Source: Pedobacter miscanthi (GTDB lineage Bacteria; Bacteroidota; Bacteroidia; Sphingobacteriales; Sphingobacteriaceae). Taken from it: a stretch of DNA of 64,000 bases. Where the stretch lies: NCBI RefSeq assembly GCF_003315595.1, contig NZ_QNQU01000027.1:1-64000 (forward strand). The letters run 5' to 3'. The notes beneath the pieces are model-generated. The model made no database searches, was not told where the DNA came from, and saw only the letters and a program-made list of their open reading frames with translations. The translations under genes were made by a program, and so were the position numbers. Below are positions 33,293 to 41,067 of the stretch, one piece after another; position 1 is the stretch's first letter, and each line of letters opens with the position of its first letter.

Positions 33293-33952
33293 ATGCAATA
33301 TCGATAACGCAATATAGAGCACCAACACAAAAGGTATAGCGGCGAAATTTAAAAATAGTATCAATACAGCCGATAAAATAAGGAAAATGAATTTGATTTT
33401 ATTTTTTGCCCAGCTTAAGTCGCTGAATTTCAAAGAAAATATTTTGATTTCGCTCACCAATAAAAAAGCTGTAATGGCCGTAATGGCAAGGAGTAGGATA
33501 GTGGATGAAATTACCTCAGGATAATCTTTTGAAATAAAGGGCAACGAACAGATAAACAGCGTATTCATCGGGGTGTTTAAACCGATAAAATCCTGCGTTT
33601 GCCTTTCGTCGTTGTTAAACTTAGCCAAACGCAATGCGGAAAAAATGGTGATGATAAAACCTAAATAAGGCAGGTAATCGGAAGAATAATCGCTGGCTTT
33701 TAAAAGGTGGAACATGATTACGCCCGGTAAAAAACCAAAACTTACCATATCAGCCAATGAATCGAGGTCTTTCCCAATCGCTGATTTAACATTTAACAAA
33801 CGGGCAACCATGCCATCAAAAAAATCGAAAATTCCTGAGAAGATTACGAAATAAGCTGCGGTTTCTAAGTGGCCTTTAAATGCAAAAACGATTCCGATAC
33901 AACCCGAAAAAAGATTTGCACAGGTAATCGCATTAGGGAGATGCCTTTTCAT
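33260..33952 (-). CDS. pssA: CDP-diacylglycerol-serine O-phosphatidyltransferase
   Basis: A 230-residue membrane enzyme from the ATG at 33952, giving MKRHLPNAITCANLFSG, the normal family start. An in-frame ATG at 33994 would add 14 residues translated from purine-rich repeat DNA. The CDP-alcohol phosphotransferase signature is complete: DGMVAR, then eight residues, G-x3-D-x3-D. It makes phosphatidylserine, the precursor of phosphatidylethanolamine. The last residues (ATASTER) are encoded by an intergenic-type repeat, so the natural C-terminus may have been extended. Confidence 0.93.
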   Translation of the reverse strand: MKRHLPNAITCANLFSGCIGIVFAFKGHLETAAYFVIFSGIFDFFDGMVARLLNVKSAIGKDLDSLADMVSFGFLPGVIMFHLLKASDYSSDYLPYLGFIITIFSALRLAKFNNDERQTQDFIGLNTPMNTLFICSLPFISKDYPEVISSTILLLAITAITAFLLVSEIKIFSLKFSDLSWAKNKIKFIFLILSAVLILFLNFAAIPFVLVLYIALSILHFRGATASTER

Positions 33953-34026
33953 ATCATGTAAGATGGAAGATGTGAAATGGTAAATGGAATACATACCTCA
34001 TCCATTTACCATTTTACATTTTACCT
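33952..34026. repeat. Purine-rich GTAAGATGGAAG / CCATTTACCATTTTAC repeat pair
   Basis: Between pssA and rho. The left half reads GTAAGATGGAAGATGTGAAA, the right half reads CATTTACCATTTTACATTTT, so inverted units of the same family face each other across about 25 bases. It may also serve as the end of the rho transcript. Confidence 0.6.
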
Positions 34027-34030
34027 TTTT

Positions 34031-35761
34031 CTAGCTGTTCATCGAAATTAAGAACTCTTCGTTACTTTTTGTTCCTTTAATCTGTGATTGAACAAATTCC
34101 ATCGCTTCCTGACTGTTCATATCAGCAAGGTGGTTGCGCAGGATCCATACACGTTGTAAAGTATCTCTGTCGTGCAATAAATCGTCGCGACGGGTACTCG
34201 ATGCTGTAATATCTATAGCCGGGAAAATACGTTTGTTAGATAATTTACGGTCTAACTGAAGTTCCATGTTACCCGTTCCTTTAAATTCTTCAAAGATTAC
34301 CTCATCCATTTTAGAACCTGTATCTGTAAGAGCAGTAGCTAAGATGGTTAATGAACCTCCGTTTTCGATATTACGTGCCGCACCGAAGAAACGTTTTGGT
34401 TTGTGCAGTGCATTGGCATCAACACCACCAGATAATATTTTACCCGAAGCTGGTGCTGTAGTATTATATGCCCTGGCCAAACGCGTAATCGAATCTAAAA
34501 GGATTACTACATCATGTCCGCTTTCTACCAGTCGTTTAGATTTTTCCAAAACTATATTGGCGATTTTAACATGGCGCTCAGCCGGCTCATCAAAAGTAGA
34601 GGCAATTACCTCAGCCCTTACACTACGTGCCATATCGGTAACCTCTTCAGGACGTTCATCAATCAGTAAAATAATCAGATAAACTTCCGGGTGGTTTTTG
34701 GCAATGGCGTTTGCCACTTCTTTAAGCAAATTGGTTTTACCCGTTTTTGGTTGTGCCACAATTAAACCACGCTGACCCTTACCAATTGGTGTAAATAAAT
34801 CCATAATCCGCGTAGAATAGTTATTCGTATCGGTAAACAGATTTAATCTTTCGGTAGGGAAAAGCGGTGTTAAATAATCAAAAGGAACACGGTCGCGAAC
34901 CTCGGCAGGAATACGGCCATTAATGGTTTCTACACGTACCAGCGGGAAATATTTTTCGCCTTCTTTCGGTGGGCGGATGCTACCTTTAACGGTATCGCCT
35001 GTTTTTAATCCGAAAAGTTTTATTTGCGACTGTGATACATAAATATCATCAGGGGAAGTTAAGTAGTTGTAATCTGCAGAGCGTAAAAACCCATAACCAT
35101 CAGGCATAATTTCTAAAACACCCTCGTTGGTAATTACATTATCGAAATCGAGGTTAGAATAGCTGTTTTCGTTTTTGTGGTGATTGCCTCCGCCTGGTTG
35201 TTTTTGCTGGCGGTTTTCATCACGTTGTGGTTTTTCCTGTTTTTCTTTAGGCTCCTGTTTTTGTTTCGGCGCTACCGGAAGCACTTCTGCACTTTCTTCA
35301 ATTAAAGCCGAAATTGGTTTTACGCTTTCTTCGGTTTCAACAATCCTGTCTGGCTGTCTTTCAGGTTGCTGGTGCTGTGGTTCATCAAATAAGGTAACAG
35401 ATTCTCTTCTTTTTTGTACCGGAGCTGCAACTTCGTCTTTATTTAACCTCGCTCTTTTTTTAACTGGTTTGTCTTCTGTTGCCGCAGGTTTTTCTGCTAC
35501 CATTTCTGAAGCGGCCGCTGCTGCTGCAGCAACTTTTGGTGCTCTTTTGGTTTTTGGCGCAGGTGCTGCTGCAATAGGTTCGATTTCGCTATAAGGATCT
35601 GAGGAAGCCGCTTTAGCAGCATTTATAATTTCCTGTTGGTGTAAAAGTACTTCAACAAGGTCGATTTTTCTTAGGGAGTCGGCACCTTCAATGCCATAGC
35701 TTTTTGCTAGCTCACGTAATTCTGTTGTGAGCTTATCATTTAATTCTGTTTTGCTAAACAT
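34031..35761 (-). CDS. rho: Transcription termination factor Rho
   Basis: A 576-residue Rho, against 419 in E. coli. The N-terminal helical domain (about 1-50) is separated from the cold-shock-like RNA-binding domain (from about 210, VLEIMPDGYGFLRS) by an inserted linker of about 155 residues: Ala/Pro/Lys-rich, then Glu/Gln-rich and ending in His/Asn. The ATPase core has Walker A AQPKTGKT at 336-343, LLIDERPEEVTDM and DSITRLARAYN. Long linkers of this sort are known in Bacteroidota Rho and may affect RNA loading or phase behaviour. Confidence 0.96.
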   Translation of the reverse strand: MFSKTELNDKLTTELRELAKSYGIEGADSLRKIDLVEVLLHQQEIINAAKAASSDPYSEIEPIAAAPAPKTKRAPKVAAAAAAASEMVAEKPAATEDKPVKKRARLNKDEVAAPVQKRRESVTLFDEPQHQQPERQPDRIVETEESVKPISALIEESAEVLPVAPKQKQEPKEKQEKPQRDENRQQKQPGGGNHHKNENSYSNLDFDNVITNEGVLEIMPDGYGFLRSADYNYLTSPDDIYVSQSQIKLFGLKTGDTVKGSIRPPKEGEKYFPLVRVETINGRIPAEVRDRVPFDYLTPLFPTERLNLFTDTNNYSTRIMDLFTPIGKGQRGLIVAQPKTGKTNLLKEVANAIAKNHPEVYLIILLIDERPEEVTDMARSVRAEVIASTFDEPAERHVKIANIVLEKSKRLVESGHDVVILLDSITRLARAYNTTAPASGKILSGGVDANALHKPKRFFGAARNIENGGSLTILATALTDTGSKMDEVIFEEFKGTGNMELQLDRKLSNKRIFPAIDITASSTRRDDLLHDRDTLQRVWILRNHLADMNSQEAMEFVQSQIKGTKSNEEFLISMNS

Positions 35762-36185
35762 TCTAAATATATATGTTTCAAGAAATTTTTCATTTGTTTA
35801 TAACGGATGTTTTCTGTTATAAATCTGCAGGCCTAAAAATATTTGTGTTAGCGTAAGCCAGGCAGTTTCAATTGTGTATAAATTCTTAAGGCTATAAAAC
35901 ATTTAATGAGTTCATCGGGACAATGCTCAAACTGTTTCATAATTGTTTATAAGCTGAATAAAAAGCAAACGCTGCTTTTAAAAAATTGGAACAAAAAACA
36001 AATCTTGATAAAATTTTTCTGGGATATTCAGATAAACGGTTGAGAAATTATGGTGCAATTGTATGTATTTGAAACGTAATCTGCAAGCAAAAGTTTAAAA
36101 TGTTTATAAAAATAATTTATTTGGGCACTTTTTTATGGCTCATAAATTTTAAAAATCTTCATATTTGCAGCAAATAAGCCCATAT
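35762..36185. other. Divergent intergenic region between rho and pyrF
   Basis: No gene. The rho leader side contains an inverted repeat TTTATAAC (35798-35805) / GTTATAAA (35817-35824). TTTATAA wording recurs several times through the region. On the pyrF side CATATTTG at 36160-36167 is one base off the -7 consensus. A long rho leader would be compatible with autoregulation, which is known for rho in other bacteria. Confidence 0.5.
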
Positions 36186-37016
36186 ATGACAAAGCAGCAA
36201 CTTTTTGAGCAGATACAAAAAAAACGTTCATTTTTATGTGTCGGATTAGATTCTTCGTTAGATAAGATCCCGAAACACCTGTTAAAATACGAAAATCCGA
36301 TTCTCGAATTCAATAAACAGATTATCGATGCCACAAAAGATCTTTGCGTAGCTTATAAACCCAATACGGCTTTTTACGAGTGTTATGGCAAAAAAGGATG
36401 GGAAACTTTAATCGATACCTGGAAATACATTCCAAAAGATATTTTTTCGATCGCTGATGCGAAACGTGGCGATATTGGCAATACTTCTGCTATGTATGCT
36501 GAAACTTTTTTTAACGAGGCTTCATCAGAAATGAGTTTCGATTCAGTTACGGTTGCACCTTATATGGGAAGCGATTCGGTTACGCCTTTTTTAACTTTTA
36601 AAGATAAATGGGTAATCCTGCTGGCTTTAACCTCGAACAGTGGCCATGCCGATTTTCAATTACAGAAAATTGGTGAAGATAAACTTTTCGAAAAAGTGCT
36701 TAAAACCTCGCAAACCTGGGCTACAAAGGAGCAGATGATGTACGTTGTAGGGGCAACACGCGGTGCAGCCTTTGGCGATGTGCGTAAACTGGCACCAGAT
36801 CATTTCCTTTTGGTACCTGGTGTTGGCGCGCAGGGTGGAGATTTGAATGAAGTTTGTAAATATGGCTTAAATGCCCAATGTGGATTGCTGATCAATTCAT
36901 CAAGAGGAATTATTTACGCCGGCCAGGGCGAAGATTTTGCTGAAAAAGCCAGGGCAGAAGCTTTGAAACTCCAAAAAGAAATGGAGCAGATATTGGAAAA
37001 AGCAGGGTTAGTGTAG
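36186..37016 (+). CDS. pyrF: Orotidine 5'-phosphate decarboxylase (type 2)
   Basis: A 276-residue TIM-barrel decarboxylase of the longer PyrF subgroup. The start is the ATG at 36186 (MTKQQLFEQIQKKRSFLCVGLD); a TTG 21 bases upstream is unlikely. Catalytic residues lie in SIADAKRGDIGNTS (Lys and Asp of the DAKRxDI motif), and LVPGVGAQGGDL and INSSRGIIYA bind phosphate. It forms UMP, the last step of pyrimidine synthesis. Confidence 0.95.
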   Translation: MTKQQLFEQIQKKRSFLCVGLDSSLDKIPKHLLKYENPILEFNKQIIDATKDLCVAYKPNTAFYECYGKKGWETLIDTWKYIPKDIFSIADAKRGDIGNTSAMYAETFFNEASSEMSFDSVTVAPYMGSDSVTPFLTFKDKWVILLALTSNSGHADFQLQKIGEDKLFEKVLKTSQTWATKEQMMYVVGATRGAAFGDVRKLAPDHFLLVPGVGAQGGDLNEVCKYGLNAQCGLLINSSRGIIYAGQGEDFAEKARAEALKLQKEMEQILEKAGLV

Positions 37017-37108
37017 GAAATTTTGACCACAAGGACGCTAAAACATGATGAATAGGTTGGATAGATTGTGGCAAAAAATGATTATCTTTAGGTATTAAGA
37101 TTATAGTT

Positions 37109-37363
37109 ATGGATGATTCGGCAGTTAAAATAACGTTTGAAAAGTTAACAGAGCTTGTTAAGGCATTAAGCAATAAAGAAAAACAAAGCCTGATGAATAT
37201 TTTAATGCAAGAAAAACAATTTATTGTGCAGGAGACTGCTGTTGCTTATTTAAAAAGTGATGAGATTTCTTTTGAGGAAAAATGGCAACAAAGTCTCTCA
37301 GCAAAAGAATTTGAGAAATTAGCTCATAATAACATACAACAATTGCCTTGGAAGCAGTTGTAA
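37109..37363 (+). CDS. Small helical protein, possible antitoxin
   Basis: An 84-residue helical acidic/basic protein: KITFEKLTELVKALSNKEKQ, then MNILMQEKQF and SFEEKWQQSLSAKEFEKLA. The pattern (a short N-terminal domain and an amphipathic C-terminal helix) and its overlap with the following RelE/ParE-like gene suggest an antitoxin. No DNA-binding motif is certain. I cannot name the family. Confidence 0.55.
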   Translation: MDDSAVKITFEKLTELVKALSNKEKQSLMNILMQEKQFIVQETAVAYLKSDEISFEEKWQQSLSAKEFEKLAHNNIQQLPWKQL

Positions 37364-37680
37364 ATTTTCAGCCTTTAGTTCTGCTGTATTTTAATCATTT
37401 AATTAACGACTTATTTTATGAGGGCTATTTTTCATATAAAGAAAGTGCTTTGAAATACGTGTCAAAAATAATTTACAACGTAGAAAATACAATTCACCTT
37501 AAAAAGCATTATCCCTGCTCAAACTCACTTCTGAAGCATGGTAGCTATTACATTCATTTTAATATGAACCCAAATACTACATGGTATTTTGTATTTGAAA
37601 AAAATGATAACAGATATTTAATTACCTACGTATTCAATAATTATTCTCCTGAAGCCAAAGATCTGATTTACGATTTCTAA
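37348..37680 (+). CDS. RelE/ParE-like putative toxin
   Basis: A 110-residue protein; the frame opens at a TTG at 37348 and overlaps the preceding gene by 16 bases. NFQPLVLLYFNHLINDLFYEGYFSYKES-like helices are followed by beta strands (GSYYIHFNMN, TTWYFVFEKNDNRYLITYVF), the strand pattern with NTTWYFVF found in Bacteroidota RelE/ParE-like proteins of the uncharacterised kind. The genetic layout (small gene first, overlap) matches type II toxin-antitoxin modules. Activity is inferred only. Confidence 0.6.
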   Translation: MEAVVNFQPLVLLYFNHLINDLFYEGYFSYKESALKYVSKIIYNVENTIHLKKHYPCSNSLLKHGSYYIHFNMNPNTTWYFVFEKNDNRYLITYVFNNYSPEAKDLIYDF

Positions 37681-37754
37681 GGACAAAGTGATATATTCTT
37701 TTACATATCAATAGATTTTAGTGTACAAGCTTCAAGAATTCCTTATCTTGAAGC

Positions 37755-39038
37755 ATGAATTTTCCGGAAGATTTTCTTCATTATATATGGCAGTTCAGAT
37801 CGTTCGATTATAACGACCTGCAAACCACCAGTGGTGAGGCATTGAAAATCATTAATCCGGGGTTGCTTAATAAAAATGCCGGACCGGATTTTTTTCATGC
37901 CAAAATCGAAATCGGAGATACGATATGGGCCGGCAATGTAGAAATACACATCAAATCATCCGATTGGTTAAAACATTACCACCAGAAAGATTCATCTTAC
38001 GAAAATGTAATCCTGCACGTAGTTTATGAGCACGATGCCGAAATAAAAAGAATGGATAACACGGTTTTGCCTGTTCTAGAATTGAAAAAACGTATTTCTG
38101 CCGATCTGATTAAAAAATACGAAAACCTGTTCCTCACCCTGACCGATTTCCCATGTGTTGCCCAGATTGGAAGGGTTGATCAGTTAGTTATCGATTCATT
38201 TTTATCGAGGACCTTGATTGAACGTTTCGAACAAAAAACGCATGCGGTAACCGAGTGTTTAAACGAACTGAAGGGTAACTGGGATGAAACTTTTTATCGT
38301 TTCCTGGCCAGGAATTTTGGCTTCAAGATTAATGCCCTGCCTTTCGAGTTATTGGCCAAAGCAGTTCCACAGCACATTTATGCAAAACATAAAAACAATC
38401 CACATCAAATTGAAGCCCTGGTTTTTGGTGTTGCAGGTTTTTTAACTGATCAGTTTGTGGAAGAATATCCTAAAAAACTAAAGGCCGAATTCCAGTTCCT
38501 CAAGAAAAAATATAACATTAAACCTGTTGAGATTTCCGTTTGGAAATTTATGAGGATGCGCCCACAGAATTTTCCAACCATCCGTTTGGCTCAGTTTGCA
38601 GCATTAATTATCAAGGCCAACCATCTTTTTTCGAAGATTATGGAAATAAATGAGGTGGATAGATTACGTTCTTTATTCGAAAACCTTCCGGTAAATGATT
38701 ATTGGAAAACACATTATCATTTTAAAAAAGAAGCTTCTTCGGTAAATACCCAAATCGGCAAAACATCGGTTGATAATATCCTGTTAAATACAGTTACCTT
38801 ATTCTTATTTAGTTACGGAAAACACACTGATACAAGGTTTTACATTAACAGGGCTGTAAAATTACTGGAAACTTTACCGGCAGAAAAAAATGCAATTATT
38901 GATAAATATGTTGCAGCCGGAGTAGATGTTCGGCATGCATTTACCTCGCAGGGGATTTTACAATTGAAAAAGCAGTATTGTGATACAAAAAAATGTTTAT
39001 CTTGTGGTATCGGAATTAAAATTTTAAAACAAGCTTAA
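37755..39038 (+). CDS. DUF2851 protein
   Basis: A 427-residue protein. The start MNFPEDFLHYIWQFRSFD, the segment PGLLNKNAGPDFFHAKIEIGDTIWAGNVEIHI and VILHVVYEHD identify DUF2851, conserved in Bacteroidota, with a nuclease-like core of Asp, Glu and His residues (PD-(D/E)xK-like appearance in DFFHAKIEIGDTIWAGNVEIH). The C-terminus has four Cys (YCDTKKCLSCGIG), a possible metal site. Function unknown. It is followed by a 71-residue gene and a PspC gene. Confidence 0.85.
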   Translation: MNFPEDFLHYIWQFRSFDYNDLQTTSGEALKIINPGLLNKNAGPDFFHAKIEIGDTIWAGNVEIHIKSSDWLKHYHQKDSSYENVILHVVYEHDAEIKRMDNTVLPVLELKKRISADLIKKYENLFLTLTDFPCVAQIGRVDQLVIDSFLSRTLIERFEQKTHAVTECLNELKGNWDETFYRFLARNFGFKINALPFELLAKAVPQHIYAKHKNNPHQIEALVFGVAGFLTDQFVEEYPKKLKAEFQFLKKKYNIKPVEISVWKFMRMRPQNFPTIRLAQFAALIIKANHLFSKIMEINEVDRLRSLFENLPVNDYWKTHYHFKKEASSVNTQIGKTSVDNILLNTVTLFLFSYGKHTDTRFYINRAVKLLETLPAEKNAIIDKYVAAGVDVRHAFTSQGILQLKKQYCDTKKCLSCGIGIKILKQA

Positions 39039-39086
39039 TTCTTCAATATTTCCAAACTTTCTAACCTGTAATCCGTTTAAACCAAT

Positions 39087-39302
39087 ATGGAATTTCCACA
39101 CGAGCTAAAAGAACTTTATCCCGATCAGATTATCGAAGTTAGGGGCAACGCAGATGCCTTAACGGTTATATTGCGCAAAGAAGCTGATATTCATAAATTT
39201 AAAGCCGAAATCGTTAAAAGGTTTTCGGGTTTGGAAGAACATCAGACACTTTTTATCAAACATGAAGATAAACAGGATTTTGAAAAACTGGTTCTGCAAT
39301 AA
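39087..39302 (+). CDS. Small hypothetical protein
   Basis: A 71-residue soluble protein, not recognised. Beta strands IIEVRGNADALTVILR alternate with charged helices (IHKFKAEIVKRFSG, DKQDFEKLVLQ). It lies 48 bases after DUF2851 on the same strand, so it may be cotranscribed. Confidence 0.6.
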   Translation: MEFPHELKELYPDQIIEVRGNADALTVILRKEADIHKFKAEIVKRFSGLEEHQTLFIKHEDKQDFEKLVLQ

Positions 39303-39438
39303 TTAAAGCCTGAAATTTAAATTGTTGTCAGTTTAACTAATTAATTTTATTAAATTAGGGTAACAAAACAAAATCACAATCCTGAAAGCAATAATTTATT
39401 GTGCATTGCCGTTATTAGGGTTTTTAAACAAGCTGAAA

Positions 39439-39657
39439 ATGTTTCAGAGAATTATAACTTATTTTGAGCAGCAGAGTTTTGGTGTATCTACCTATTTAGC
39501 CAGTAAACTCAATATGAGTACGGCAAAAGTGCGTTTATTTTTTATTTATTCCTCTTTTTTAGCCGTGGGTTTCCCAATCCTCTTCTATTTTTTGGCCGCA
39601 GTGGTGCTTGATATCCGCACGTATATGAAAAGAATGCGGTTGAGGATATGGGAGTAA
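39439..39657 (+). CDS. PspC-domain membrane protein
   Basis: A 72-residue protein from the ATG at 39439 (a TTG 33 bases upstream is open but unlikely). STYLASKLNMSTAKVRLFFIYSS is the PspC-type segment, followed by one strong membrane helix (FLAVGFPILFYFLAAVVLD) and a basic tail. PspC proteins respond to envelope stress. In Bacteroidota short PspC genes are commonly found near DUF2851, as here. Confidence 0.8.
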   Translation: MFQRIITYFEQQSFGVSTYLASKLNMSTAKVRLFFIYSSFLAVGFPILFYFLAAVVLDIRTYMKRMRLRIWE

Positions 39658-39690
39658 GTGTGTAAGATGGTTAATGTAAGATGGATGATG
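39656..39690. repeat. GTAAGATGG-type purine-rich repeat
   Basis: Units GTGTAAGATGG, TTAATGTAAGATGG and ATGATGG directly after the PspC gene. Same family as 22766-22806 and 30332-30400. Confidence 0.55.
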
Positions 39691-39748
39691 GAGAACGGTT
39701 TCTAAGGTCAGTCGGACTAAAGACTCACGACTTCAGACTCAGGACTGA

Positions 39749-40405
39749 TTAATCATCGTCTCTTAAAATTTCGGCAATTTCGTTAAAGCCTTTTTCTGCG
39801 GCTAAATCAGCAGGTAGTTTTCCGCCTTCCATGCGTAAGGTAACTTCGGCGCCATGTTCCAATAGTAAAATAATCATTTCAATATTTCCCAATTGAGCTG
39901 CGGTATGTAAAGGGGCCAGACCTGCTTTTTGGCAAACATTCGGGTATGCACCGGCATCGAGGAGCATTTTGGTGATATTAAAATTATTGGCTGCAACTGC
40001 CGAATGGATCGGGAACACATTAAAACCATTTTTCGAAGCTAGATTAACATCTGCTCCTTTTGATATTAAAAAACGGGCTAAATCTTCGTGGCCGAAATAA
40101 CAGGCCAGACCAAGTGGCGTAAAACCATCTTCAGAAAATTGGTTAATACTTTCGGGGTTTTGAAAAATTAACAGACTGGCGGCATCAAATTTGCCCACTG
40201 CGCAAGCTTCGAATAATGTTAAATTATCTACAAATTCGGCGATTAAATTAGCTATTTCCTGCTTTTTATAATAACAGGCCAGTAATAATGGCGAAATATG
40301 ATGAGAAGTATCAACATTGGCCAATTTTGGATTTTCTACCAAAATTTCTTTTACTGATTGTAGATTTCCTGCCTCAATTTGTTCTTCGAGCTGCGCTATA
40401 CCCAT
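39749..40405 (-). CDS. Ankyrin-repeat protein
   Basis: A 218-residue protein made of five or six ankyrin repeats: HISPLLLACYYKKQEIANLI, DGFTPLGLACYFGHEDLARFLISKG, FPIHSAVAANNFNITKMLLDAG, APLHTAAQLGNIEMIILLLEHGA and a capping GGKLPADLAAEKGFNEIAEIL. No signal peptide, so probably cytoplasmic. It should act by protein binding; the partner is unknown. Confidence 0.9.
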   Translation of the reverse strand: MGIAQLEEQIEAGNLQSVKEILVENPKLANVDTSHHISPLLLACYYKKQEIANLIAEFVDNLTLFEACAVGKFDAASLLIFQNPESINQFSEDGFTPLGLACYFGHEDLARFLISKGADVNLASKNGFNVFPIHSAVAANNFNITKMLLDAGAYPNVCQKAGLAPLHTAAQLGNIEMIILLLEHGAEVTLRMEGGKLPADLAAEKGFNEIAEILRDDD

Positions 40406-40501
40406 AATGTTATTTAAAAATCGACTTAAATTACCAAAAATTAAGGAATTGTAAACTTTATTGCCTAAATATATATAGTGTGAAGCAAATTAGCAAAGAT
40501 T

Positions 40502-40534
40502 AGACCTCGCAGGTTTTTAAAACCTGCGAGGTCT
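40502..40534. repeat. CCTCGCAGG palindrome, copy 3
   Basis: AGACCTCGCAGGTTTT and AAAACCTGCGAGGTCT pair almost perfectly. It opens composite repeat B, exactly as copy 1 opens repeat A. Confidence 0.9.
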
Positions 40535-40579
40535 TGATAGCATTTAGTTTTAAACCTAAGACCGACGGACCCAGATAAA

Positions 40580-40680
40580 ATAAACCTGATAAAGCGGAAA
40601 ACCCGGAGCGAGGAACGAGTGAGGATTTGCAGCGATAGCAGGACTGTTATAACCGAAACGAACCGAACCCTGCTTTTCAA
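40580..40680. repeat. Composite repeat B core, possible structured RNA or mobile element
   Basis: Aligned to 9971-10080 it shares AAATAAACCTGATA, CCCGGAGCGAGG, ACGAGTGAGG, GATAGCAGG and a TTTTCAAAA end. Differences cluster between these blocks. Followed at 40705-40719 by GACCTTATAGGTTTT, the right half of the palindrome that closes repeat A. Confidence 0.7.
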
Positions 40681-41013
40681 AATAATATTAGCGAACCGCA
40701 TCCAGACCTTATAGGTTTTGTAGCAAAAAAAATCCCGCTAAACCTCTCCAGGCAAAACGGGATAAAACCTAAAACAAAATCCGTTTCATTTGACAAAACG
40801 TAACAACTTGTGCGTTGTTAAAATAATAGACTATAATTTCTGTTTAAGGTTTAATGCCCAATGGATATTTTTATTTAATTTAAGGCAGTTTATATCAACT
40901 GTATTTAAAACCCGTTATGCTTTTACCGGTTAGTAGGTGGTTAATGGCAGTAGAAAAACGATAAAACAGCCTATAGCAGCATCAGTTACGATTTGTGATT
41001 ATTTTTTTTATTA

Positions 41014-41042
41014 ATGCTGCGCAGTTTTATCTAAGTTTGTTC
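41014..41042 (+). promoter_or_regulatory. Promoter-like block of ftsK, copy 1 of a duplicated 29-mer
   Basis: ATGCTGCGCAG, then TTTTATCTAAGTTTGTTC. It includes the -7 box TAAGTTTG (41032-41039), 28 bases before the ftsK start. The block recurs at 44796-44824 with one mismatch. There is no TTTG at -33; the conserved GCTGCGCAG may replace it. Confidence 0.6.
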
Positions 41043-41067
41043 AATATTAAATTATTTAGGATAGAAA

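Larger units (their letters stand above)
40406..41067. other. Long intergenic region between the ankyrin gene and ftsK
   Basis: About 660 bases with no credible gene. It holds composite repeat B (40502-40730), a hairpin ATCCCG (40732-40737) / CGGGAT (40758-40763) and the ftsK promoter block (41014-41042). A 78-codon minus-strand frame inside the repeat is not protein-like. Confidence 0.6.

Noticed and set aside
35184..35594. 136-codon plus-strand frame antisense to rho
   Set aside because: Shadow of the low-complexity Rho linker (Cys/Ser-rich mirror of Gln/Lys-rich codons).
40465..40701. 78-codon minus-strand frame
   Set aside because: Lies wholly in composite repeat B and has no protein-like character.
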